NCBI GenBank assembly: GCA_017420455.1
Contig: JAFOJB010000289.1
Span: 1-12,512 of the forward strand
DNA from: Blautia sp.
GTDB taxonomy: Bacteria; Bacillota; Clostridia; Lachnospirales; Lachnospiraceae
Length of the DNA stretch: 12,512 nt
Direction of reading: 5' to 3'
Positions 6,554 to 12,512 of this stretch are shown here, one piece after another. The translations under genes were made by a program, and so were the position numbers. Position 1 is the stretch's first letter. The number at the start of each line of letters is the position of its first letter. The notes under the pieces were generated by a model. It saw only the letters and a program-made list of their open reading frames with translations. It made no database searches and was not told the DNA's origin.

Positions 6554-8401
6554 TTAGAGCATATGGGCGCCAAGATATGCCGTAATATGCAGACCTGCCC
6601 TGTGCTCTCTCTTGATGATGCTTCTTTCCTTGCAGACCGCCTGGATAGAATTGAACATACCGTTCCAGATGCAGACACAGACTACCGCCAGCGAACCATA
6701 CTTTGTAAATTCCATGTTCCGGAACATCTTCTGCCCGAGGACATAGACCACCAGAAAAGCGATGATGGCCGCCATGGGAAGAACCTTCCAGTTTTTTTCC
6801 GTAAACATGAGCCGGAACTGTTTTCCCAGATATACGGGGACCTGCTCCGCCCGGCTCTTGTATACCTCTTTCCCGGCCTTCTTTACAGCAGGAGTCTCCT
6901 CCTCTTTCTGCGTTACTTCTTCAAAATCCTCCGCCGTCAGAGCATCCGCCCTGTCCCGTTTTTCCTGATATTCCCTGAATTTCCCGATGAATTCGTCTGC
7001 CCTTCCGTCCCCGCCTTCATTCTTCGCGTTGATGCACTTCACCACGTTTTCCAGGCTGTCGGCTTCGAAGAAATCCTTTGCCTCCTGGATTCCTCCATAG
7101 AAGGCAAGCTGTCCTACCTTTGTCTCTGTGCTCTTGGCAAGGACGATCACCTTGTCAAACAGATGGGCTACTCTGTCCGGCGAATGGGTGATGACCAGCA
7201 CGATCTTTCCGGAGCAGGCGATCATACGGAGGTTTTCCATCAGCTCCATTGCCATGATCCCGTCCAGACCGGAATCCGGCTCATCCAGGATGAACAGGGA
7301 CGGGGAGGCAATGAATTCCGTACAGATGGAAAGACGCTTTTTCTGTCCTCCCGAGAGCTTGGAGACCAACTCCTTCTCTCTGCCGGTAAGTCCGAAGGTT
7401 TCCAGCACGGCCGTCACCCTCCGCTGCTTCTCCTCCTGGCTCATGGTCCTGGGAAGCCGCATATCCGCGGCGTTTTTCACCGTATTTCCTACCGTATCCT
7501 CCTCGCGGAGCAGGTTTTCCTGCGGAACGAAGCCGATCCGGTGCTTTACCTTTTCATAGTCCTGATAGTAATCCAGATCCCCTTCCTTTATGGTGGCATC
7601 GGCCTTTTCATAGCCGGTGACTGCATTTACAAAGGTACTCTTTCCGGCTCCGGAGCCGCCCAGGATCAGGACCATGTTTCCGGGCTCGATAAAAAGATTG
7701 ATATCCTTCAGCAGGGTGGTCTTCTTCATCGCCTTATGGACAGAACGTTCGTCAATATTGATGGAGAGACCGCTGTCCTGCAGCGGGTAGCCATACACAA
7801 GGCCGGAGCCTTCAAACACAAACCTGGTATTCTGGATCTGGATCATGTCGTCGATCCGGATCTTTACCTTGTCATTGACAGGTTCTCCGTTATGCAGGAC
7901 CTCCTCCGCCAGGAATTCCTCCATGAGCCAGTGCCCGCCCTCGAACTGAAAGCTGAGGCTGACGTCTTCTTTATCTTCTGATTTTTTGAAAATATCCACT
8001 TTATGCCGGCCATCATCCATATTCAGGACACGCCAGTCCCTGCCGCTGACATAATTCTCAAAGAAAATAGCCGTGAGCATTCTTTCATTCACAAGACGGA
8101 TCACGCAGCCGTCCTTCAGGACAGCCGTCTGCCCCTGCTGCAGATTCCTGCCTCCGACGAAGGTATAGACATCCTCGGAAAGATTGCGGAAGATCCATTT
8201 TCCGTCCTCCTCATAGATCTCGCACTGCTCCTTGTCAAGGAAAGAATATTCCAGCTGCAGACTGGAGGTGGTGAATACCTCCATGGGATTCTGGCCTTTT
8301 ACCATTACCCTGTGAAAAATAACATATTGTCTCGGTTTTTCAAACTTCTCAAAAAAGACCAGCCCTGCAGCAGGCATTTTTTTCTGTTGTGAACTGCTCA
8401 T
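6554..8401 (-). CDS. FHA/ABC-ATPase part of the interrupted transporter
   Basis: Starts at the ATG at 8401, 9 bases after a strong GGAGG (GAGGAGGAAGGGT-ATG); the longer GTG start at 8479 lacks this. Residues about 35-200 form two beta-rich segments that resemble FHA domains (…DGKWIFRNLS…LKDGCVIRLVN… and …GGHWLMEEF…HNGEPVNDKVKIRIDDMIQI…) but lack the usual GR…SRxH phosphothreonine-binding residues. The ATPase has Walker A GGSGAGKS (248-255), Q-loop VPQENL (292-297), signature LSGGQKKRLS (349-358), Walker B LFILDEPDSGLD (369-380) and H-loop His406. Two membrane helices (about 541-557 and 568-585) precede the premature stop at codon 616. All ATPase motifs are intact. As translated, the product would have an active ATPase but only part of its membrane pore. 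Confidence 0.8.
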   Translation of the reverse strand: MSSSQQKKMPAAGLVFFEKFEKPRQYVIFHRVMVKGQNPMEVFTTSSLQLEYSFLDKEQCEIYEEDGKWIFRNLSEDVYTFVGGRNLQQGQTAVLKDGCVIRLVNERMLTAIFFENYVSGRDWRVLNMDDGRHKVDIFKKSEDKEDVSLSFQFEGGHWLMEEFLAEEVLHNGEPVNDKVKIRIDDMIQIQNTRFVFEGSGLVYGYPLQDSGLSINIDERSVHKAMKKTTLLKDINLFIEPGNMVLILGGSGAGKSTFVNAVTGYEKADATIKEGDLDYYQDYEKVKHRIGFVPQENLLREEDTVGNTVKNAADMRLPRTMSQEEKQRRVTAVLETFGLTGREKELVSKLSGGQKKRLSICTEFIASPSLFILDEPDSGLDGIMAMELMENLRMIACSGKIVLVITHSPDRVAHLFDKVIVLAKSTETKVGQLAFYGGIQEAKDFFEADSLENVVKCINAKNEGGDGRADEFIGKFREYQEKRDRADALTAEDFEEVTQKEEETPAVKKAGKEVYKSRAEQVPVYLGKQFRLMFTEKNWKVLPMAAIIAFLVVYVLGQKMFRNMEFTKYGSLAVVCVCIWNGMFNSIQAVCKERSIIKREHRAGLHITAYLGAHML

Positions 8402-8588
8402 ACCCTTCCTCCTCTGATATGCAAGTATGTACTGACATAAAATGATGCCGGATGACGATTCTGCAAGCCGCCGGAACACGGTCCACAGTCAGATGGACAG
8501 GCAGGTTCGTCCGCCTGGTCCGCTGCTCACAGGAATAAAATCTGTCTTCCTTCTTCTCAGAAACCCGCAAAAAAACGACAGATCCTGC
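8402..8588 (-). other. Intergenic region between map and the FHA-ABC transporter gene
   Basis: 187 bases without a supported gene. On the - strand a T7 run follows the map stop (plus 8571-8577 area) but lacks a convincing GC-rich stem right before it. Further down a bulged hairpin (GGAC-C-AGGC with GCCTGTCC, about 8496-8524) has no T tail. Weak promoter-like hexamers (TTGCAG … ATTTTA) are present but fall well short of consensus. The strong transporter ribosome binding site is at the left end. Confidence 0.4.
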
Positions 8589-9464
8589 TTACCAGCATAA
8601 CACTTCGTGGCCGTTTTCGGTGACAAGAACCATGATCTCCCATTGAGCGGAGGGCAAACGGTCCTTCGTCCGTACGGTCCAGCCATCCTCCTGGTCGGTC
8701 TCGATGGCGGCGCCTCCCATATTCACCATGGGCTCAATGGTAAAGACCATTCCCGGGACCATGATCACACCGCTGCCCTCCTCCGAGGTATAGCTCACCC
8801 AGGGATCCTCATGGAATTCCAGGCCGCAGCCATGGCCCCCGATTTCCCGCACCACCTTGTAGCCATGCTCCTCCGCGTACATATTGACCGCATGTCCCAT
8901 GTTCCCGATGGGGGTCCAGGGCTGTACCTTCGAAAGGCCGATCTCTACGCATTCCCTGACGGTATCCACCAGCGCCCTTTTCTCCGGACTGACCTCGCCA
9001 ATGCAGAACATACGCGAGGAATCCGAAAAATAACCATTGTAGATCGTGGAAACATCCACGTTTATGATGTCTCCCTCCTTCAGGATCTCTTTCTCCGAAG
9101 GGATCCCGTGGCACACCACATGATCGATGGAGGTGCAGACGCTTTTGGGAAATCCGTTGTAATTCAGGGGAGCAGGAATCCCTCCGTGGCGGACGGTCTC
9201 CTGATGTACCCATTCATCGATCCGGGCGGTGGAGATGCCCGGCCCGATGTGGGCTGCCACATAATCCAGCACCGCCACATTGATCCTGCAGCTTTCCTTT
9301 ATCTTTTCAATCTGCTCCGGTGTCTTCAGAAGGCTGCGGGAGAGCACCGGAAGTCCTTTCGCCCTCAGTCCATCCAGCTTTTCATCGAATGCCTCATGGC
9401 ATTTCTTGTATTTTTTCCCGCTTCCGCACCAGCAGGGATCGTTTCTGCCCGGTTTACCTGTCAT
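8589..9464 (-). CDS. map: Methionine aminopeptidase type I with N-terminal SEC-C zinc motif
   Basis: Cytosolic metalloenzyme that removes the initiator Met from new proteins. The five metal ligands are visible: Asp137 (INVDVS), Asp148 (YFSDSSR), His211 (GGHGCG), Glu244 (FTIEPM) and Glu275 (QWEIM). His119 (CHGIP) and His218 (FHEDP) also match the active site. Residues 7-23 (GRNDPCWCGSGKKYKKC, then His) are a SEC-C motif with three Cys and one His as zinc ligands, like that at the C-terminus of SecA; it is frequent in clostridial Map and may aid ribosome docking. Length (291) fits this form. ATG 9464 has GAGAGG 7 bases upstream. Decayed copies of the first eight codons lie upstream (9479-9566). 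The gene stands 112 bases after zorB with no clear terminator between, so shared transcription is possible. Confidence 0.95.
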   Translation of the reverse strand: MTGKPGRNDPCWCGSGKKYKKCHEAFDEKLDGLRAKGLPVLSRSLLKTPEQIEKIKESCRINVAVLDYVAAHIGPGISTARIDEWVHQETVRHGGIPAPLNYNGFPKSVCTSIDHVVCHGIPSEKEILKEGDIINVDVSTIYNGYFSDSSRMFCIGEVSPEKRALVDTVRECVEIGLSKVQPWTPIGNMGHAVNMYAEEHGYKVVREIGGHGCGLEFHEDPWVSYTSEEGSGVIMVPGMVFTIEPMVNMGGAAIETDQEDGWTVRTKDRLPSAQWEIMVLVTENGHEVLCW

Positions 9465-9566
9465 CGTTTTTCCTCTCAGTTTCTGCCTGGTTTCCCTTTT
9501 ACTGCCTTATGTTTCCGCCCTGTTAACCGGCCATCATTCTTCTTTTCCGCCCTGTTTCCCTGTCAT
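9441..9566 (-). repeat. Degenerate tandem copies of the map 5' coding end
   Basis: Four related 24-base units on the - strand begin at 9566, 9534, 9502 and 9464, spaced 32, 32 and 38 bases. The last is the real start of map (MTGKPGRN). The others read MTGKQGGK, MAG-stop-QGGN and VKGKPGRN followed by TGA. By my count they match the map unit at 20, 19 and 19 of 24 positions. The motif AAGGCA precedes the first and third units. Three units lie in the 112-base zorB-map gap and fill most of it. Confidence 0.8.
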
Positions 9567-9576
9567 TGCCTTGTTT

Positions 9577-10584
9577 TCAGTTTCCTGGCGCAGCGGCAAG
9601 CTCTTCTGTGGTCAATATCCTGTTCAGCTCCTGGATCATCTCGTCGTCCTTCAGCCGGAACTTGACCTCCACCCGCCGGGACGCATCCATATCCACATTT
9701 CCGAAGGCGTCCAGCACCGGGTTTGCCATGGAATGACCGTTTACCGTAAGGAAGCTCTGGAGGTCCGTCTTTTCCCTGTCGGACAGGAACTCATCCTGAA
9801 TCTCCAGGAGATACTCTGCCACCGCCAGGGAACGCATCTGTGAAAGCTGCAGATTATATCCATAATCTCCATCGGTATCGGTATATCCGTCGATGAGGAT
9901 CTCGCCGAGATACGGCTTGTAATCCTCCTGCAGAAGCACCCTGCAGTAAATGGGCAAGACGCTTCTCAGCGCTTCTTCTCCTTCCTCCGTAAGCTCGGAA
10001 TCATCCTTCCCGAACATGACGTTGGCTTTCAGGGTAAGAGCGCCGGTCTGGGCGTCGATGTCCACATTGATATTGTTCCTCGCGAACTCGTCCTTCAGAG
10101 ATTCTACCACCTCTGCTTTTACACCGATTATATTATCTATCTTTTTCTGCTGATTTGCAAGCTGTGTTGTTTTTTCGTTCAGAGCGGTCTCCTGCTCGCC
10201 GAGCTTGATCTGCTGGGCGTCCAGCGTGGCCTTCTGCTGCGCCAGCTGGGCAGCCAGTTCGTCCAGCTTTGCCTGCTGCTCGTCAATCTTTGCCTGCTGC
10301 TCCGAAAGCAGCACATTCTTGTCCTTCAGCTCGGCATTCGTCTGGGTGAGCTCGCCCTCCTTTTCCTCCAGCGCCCTCTGCTTGGCCAGAAGTTCTGCTG
10401 TATACTGCTCCTGCAGAGAGATCTTTTCATCCCGTTCCTTAATGCTCTCGTTATAGCTCTTCTGCGCCTGGAACAGCGTGACGCACATGATCAGGACGAA
10501 AAGCAGCAGGACGCCTCCCATCATATCGGAGTAGGACCGCCAAACGTTAAAACCACTGTCCTCTGTCTTTTTTCTACGGCTCAT
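9577..10584 (-). CDS. ZorB/MotB-like motor protein with OmpA-type peptidoglycan-binding domain
   Basis: Predicted stator partner that anchors an ion-driven motor to the cell wall. After a short cytoplasmic N-terminus, one membrane helix carries the key acidic residue in SYSDMMGGVLLLFVLIM; Asp20 occupies the place of the ion-binding Asp of MotB (Asp32 in E. coli). Residues about 45-151 are a long coiled coil, including eight unbroken heptads from about 96. The OmpA/MotB C-terminal domain (about 183-310) shows IDGYTDTDGDYGYNLQLSQMR, SLAVAEYLL, NGHSMANP and the ASRRVEVKF end, with the Asp/Arg pattern used to hold peptidoglycan. No signal peptide cleavage site is seen, as expected for a signal anchor. 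ATG 10584 has AGGGG 8 bases upstream. It follows the ZorA-like gene by 79 bases. Function (defence, motility-like or wall-linked work) cannot be settled; no flagellar genes are near. Confidence 0.85.
   Translation of the reverse strand: MSRRKKTEDSGFNVWRSYSDMMGGVLLLFVLIMCVTLFQAQKSYNESIKERDEKISLQEQYTAELLAKQRALEEKEGELTQTNAELKDKNVLLSEQQAKIDEQQAKLDELAAQLAQQKATLDAQQIKLGEQETALNEKTTQLANQQKKIDNIIGVKAEVVESLKDEFARNNINVDIDAQTGALTLKANVMFGKDDSELTEEGEEALRSVLPIYCRVLLQEDYKPYLGEILIDGYTDTDGDYGYNLQLSQMRSLAVAEYLLEIQDEFLSDREKTDLQSFLTVNGHSMANPVLDAFGNVDMDASRRVEVKFRLKDDEMIQELNRILTTEELAAAPGN
10259..10300. repeat. 21-bp tandem repeat encoding heptads of the ZorB-like stalk
   Basis: Two adjacent 21-bp units (10259-10279 and 10280-10300) differ at two bases and encode the neighbouring heptads built on QQAKxDE. 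The further heptads are more diverged, which suggests growth of the coiled coil by duplication of whole heptads. Confidence 0.7.
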
Positions 10585-10663
10585 AGCATATCCCCTTATT
10601 TATGATTCCAGGTAACCCGAAATGCGCTTTCCGGTTCATCGAAATGTGCTTCCTGCACCGGGA

Positions 10664-12307
10664 TCATTTATTAAACAGCGTAAATTTGCCGCCCTTCTGG
10701 GAAGTCTTCTGCAATTCCCGCATATCCCGCTGGAGCTCCTCCAGAAGCGACTGGGTATTGGAATTCTGTGCTTCCATCAGCTGAAGCATCCTGCTCATGT
10801 TCTCCTGCTGCTTCATGGTCACATTCCGCCCGTTGGTGATGGCGGCATTTCCTGTTCCCACGGCAGAAATATCCGTGAGCAGACGGTTCACCTGCTCCAT
10901 GGTCTGATAGGATTTCTTCTGGTATTCCGCGTAATCCTTCATGGAGGCGTCGAACTGCTCTACCATCCGCCGGTAATCCGCAAGAAGCTCTACGCTCTGG
11001 TTTCCTGCCTTGCTTACGCCCTCCATGGTTTCCGCGCAGGTCTCCACATACCGCTTCATGGTCTGGTTGCAGGCTACCCAGAACTTCGCCGCGGACTGCT
11101 CGGCATCCTTCATATACTGCGCCACATGCTGGTAATCCTGCTGCTGCTGTTTCTGGATCGCCTGGTTTTCTTTGGTGATCTGAGCGGCTGTAGACATAAA
11201 CCTGCTCTGCAGGTTCCCCATCTGGGTAACGGATTCCCGCATGGCATCCTCCTGCTGCGTGAAGCTGGAGGCAAGCTCCTGGCTCAGGGACTGATAAAGC
11301 TCCTTCGTATACCGGGTGCATTCCTCCTCTGCCTTTGTGAGCTTTGCGAGGGCTTCATTGAAGTCCTGGAACTGCATGTCGAAAGAGCTCCTCATCTCGC
11401 TGATAAAAACATTCAGGATCTCCTGGATGGCTTCCGTCTGCACCTTCGTCACAGAGGTGACCAGCATATCCAGGGAGCTGTTCATTTTCTGGAAGGTCGG
11501 GGTAATGACCTTTTCAAAGCTGTCCGCCATCTGTCCGGAAAAACGCTCCGCCATATTGTTCATGGCGTCGGTCTGGATCTTCTGGCTTGCCACCAGGAGG
11601 TTTCTGGATTCATTTTCCGCGGACGGCATGACAAAGCTGTGGAACCGGTTCAGAAAGACCTGCAGCCTTTCCGACATATCGGAATATGCGCTTTTCATCC
11701 CGCAGGAATAGATGATGGAAAAGGCGATGCCGTAGATGGAGGTCAGGAAAGCGACCTTGATTCCGTCTACCAGAGCGGAAACGGAGGTCGTCATGGCCTC
11801 GTAGTTGTTGGGCTGGAAATTTTTCAGTCCCCATACAAGTCCTATAAAAGTCCCGAGGATTCCAAGGCTGGTAAAAATATCGGGCACCATTTCCAGGAGG
11901 CGTTTATGTACAAAGATATCCAGCTCGTCGGAGTTGATATAATCCTCCACATCGCCGATGCCTTCCTGGGTTTTCCCCACATCCTCCGTGAACTCTCTCA
12001 GCTTTTTATCCAGGAATCTGTTCTCGAAGCTTCCCTCCAGTACCGCCAGATCCTCCGTTCTGGCCTTTCCCGGTATTTTGAAGATGGAAATGATCTCCTG
12101 GGAGCACCTGTGCAGCGCTCTTCCCAGATCGTCCATCCGGAACATTCCTCCGAACAGACCCGCAAAATACACAACGATCATAATGCCCATAAATACGAAA
12201 TTGTAGAGCATTACTTCTCTGTTATCTCTTCCCACATAAAGGGTCATGAGGATACACCCTGCCGCCACCAGAAGGAACAGCAGCATGTTGATAAGCTTTT
12301 TTCCCAT
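10664..12307 (-). CDS. ZorA/MotA/ExbB-like proton-channel motor protein with long cytoplasmic tail
   Basis: Predicted five-copy stator subunit of an inner-membrane ion-driven motor. Four membrane helices are visible: about residues 5-25, 33-55, 142-163 and 180-202. The MotA/TolQ/ExbB signature is clear in helix 3 (PDIFTSLGILGTFIGLVWGL) and helix 4 (GIKVAFLTSIYGIAFSIIYS), with the small and Thr/Ser residues that line the ion path. The cytoplasmic loop between helices 2 and 3 is about 85 residues. After residue 205 comes a tail of over 340 residues, almost all helical and Gln/Met/Glu-rich, unlike MotA or ExbB but like the long tail of ZorA. ATG 12307 has GGGAGG 6-7 bases upstream. It is followed by the ZorB-like gene, forming a two-gene unit. 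ZorA itself is usually longer, and no ZorC/D/E gene lies in this window, so I leave the symbol blank. Confidence 0.85.
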   Translation of the reverse strand: MGKKLINMLLFLLVAAGCILMTLYVGRDNREVMLYNFVFMGIMIVVYFAGLFGGMFRMDDLGRALHRCSQEIISIFKIPGKARTEDLAVLEGSFENRFLDKKLREFTEDVGKTQEGIGDVEDYINSDELDIFVHKRLLEMVPDIFTSLGILGTFIGLVWGLKNFQPNNYEAMTTSVSALVDGIKVAFLTSIYGIAFSIIYSCGMKSAYSDMSERLQVFLNRFHSFVMPSAENESRNLLVASQKIQTDAMNNMAERFSGQMADSFEKVITPTFQKMNSSLDMLVTSVTKVQTEAIQEILNVFISEMRSSFDMQFQDFNEALAKLTKAEEECTRYTKELYQSLSQELASSFTQQEDAMRESVTQMGNLQSRFMSTAAQITKENQAIQKQQQQDYQHVAQYMKDAEQSAAKFWVACNQTMKRYVETCAETMEGVSKAGNQSVELLADYRRMVEQFDASMKDYAEYQKKSYQTMEQVNRLLTDISAVGTGNAAITNGRNVTMKQQENMSRMLQLMEAQNSNTQSLLEELQRDMRELQKTSQKGGKFTLFNK

Positions 12308-12431
12308 AATTTGCCTCCCTTATTTTCGTCGATACAGCCCTGATCAGATATACTCCTCTTATCCGCAGGAATATCCTGATATACAAAGTTTTCAGATGAC
12401 CCGTCTCCCTTTTCAGGCTATAGCTTTTCCT
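12308..12431 (-). other. Predicted 5' leader of the ZorA-like gene
   Basis: About 120 bases between the candidate promoter and the ATG. Apart from the GGGAGG ribosome binding site I see no gene, terminator or named RNA element here. Bases 12475-12512 at the window edge are likewise unassigned. Confidence 0.4.
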
Positions 12432-12474
12432 ATTATACACCATACTTTCTCAAATAAACATAAAATTTTTATGT
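12432..12474 (-). promoter_or_regulatory. Candidate promoter and AT-rich palindrome upstream of the ZorA-like gene
   Basis: On the - strand a consensus -10 TATAAT (plus 12432-12437) lies about 125 bases before the ATG. The -35 position, 17 bases further up, reads only TGTTTA. Overlapping its upstream side is a 17-base palindrome, ACATAAAA-T-TTTTATGT (12458-12474). The weak -35 plus palindrome could mean control by a DNA-binding regulator. Confidence 0.5.
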
Positions 12475-12512
12475 AAAAAATGTGAACTGGCGCAAACAGG
12501 TCATCCACAGCC

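Larger units (their letters stand above)
5945..8401 (-). pseudogene. FHA-ABC-permease fusion transporter (ABCG-like), broken by one in-frame TAA
   Basis: The open frames at 8401-6554 and 6529-5945 are in the same reading frame, separated only by TAA at 6554-6556 and eight further sense codons. Together they give about 817 residues in family order: two degenerate FHA-like beta domains, an ABC ATPase, an acidic linker, then an ABC-2/ABCG-type membrane domain of about six helices. The protein reads ...TAYLGAHML-stop-QALICILQVIITL..., so the stop falls inside the membrane domain. No frameshift or deletion is involved. One base change (for example TAA to TAT/TAC for Tyr or CAA for Gln) would restore the full protein. 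It is either a recent pseudogene, a sequencing error, or, least likely, a readthrough case. The rest of the sequence shows no decay, which argues that any mutation is young. Confidence 0.8.

Noticed and set aside
6134..7981. Long open frame on the + strand opposite the FHA-ABC gene
   Set aside because: It is a mirror of the codon bias of the real gene; its translation has no recognisable domain, and the - strand carries all ABC motifs.
8560..8600. T7 run after map as an intrinsic terminator
   Set aside because: The nearest stem is four base pairs and ends about ten bases before the T run.
10622..12343. Long + strand open frame opposite the ZorA-like gene
   Set aside because: No ribosome binding site or known domain; it is the antisense shadow of a gene with clear channel motifs.
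12501..12509. DnaA-box-like 9-mer TCATCCACA
   Set aside because: One mismatch from consensus, single copy, at the window edge; no cluster or AT-rich unwinding region to call an origin.
12482..12512. Possible GTG start of a divergent + strand gene at the right edge
   Set aside because: Only ten codons are visible, there is no ribosome binding site, and nothing is recognisable.

Overview
The window looks like chromosomal DNA from a Gram-positive clostridial bacterium, most likely a Lachnospiraceae-type gut anaerobe. The reasons are moderate-to-high G+C, strong GGAGG-type ribosome binding sites, the block rplS-lepB-rbgA-rnhB-yraN in the usual Firmicutes order, an RNase HII with the Firmicutes N-terminal extension, and a methionine aminopeptidase carrying a SEC-C zinc motif. 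The family-level placement is inference, because no rRNA or other decisive marker is present. Only the first gene reads on the + strand; everything else is on the - strand.

Layout from left to right: (1) the 3' part of a ribose-phosphate pyrophosphokinase gene (+), closed by a terminator at 969-1009. (2) A housekeeping cluster transcribed right to left from an excellent sigma-A promoter at 5287-5315: rplS (L19), an intrinsic terminator or attenuator, lepB (signal peptidase I), rbgA/ylqF (ribosome assembly GTPase), rnhB, yraN and pgeF. The last four are tightly packed or overlapping. (3) A two-gene unit: a large FHA-ABC-membrane transporter gene broken by one in-frame TAA (5945-8401), followed 15 bases later by a small secreted protein of unknown function (5312-5929). 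(4) map (8589-9464), preceded by a run of decayed copies of its own first eight codons. (5) A two-gene ion-motor unit (9577-12307): a four-helix MotA/ExbB/ZorA-like stator protein with a very long cytoplasmic tail, and a MotB/ZorB-like protein with one membrane helix, a heptad-repeat stalk and an OmpA-type peptidoglycan-binding domain. A candidate promoter and an AT-rich palindrome lie upstream.

The housekeeping genes serve ribosome production (L19, RbgA), protein export and N-terminal processing (LepB, Map), genome upkeep (RnhB, possibly YraN), cell-wall quality (PgeF) and nucleotide supply (Prs). The accessory part of greatest interest is the ZorAB-like motor pair. It resembles the motor of the Zorya anti-phage system, but no ZorC, ZorD or ZorE is seen in this window. 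Other notable points are the nonsense codon in the transporter, a signal peptidase whose catalytic Lys position reads Arg, and the tandem ghost copies of the map start. No tRNA, rRNA, CRISPR array, insertion sequence or phage gene was recognised, and no stretch above 300 bases lacks a gene.
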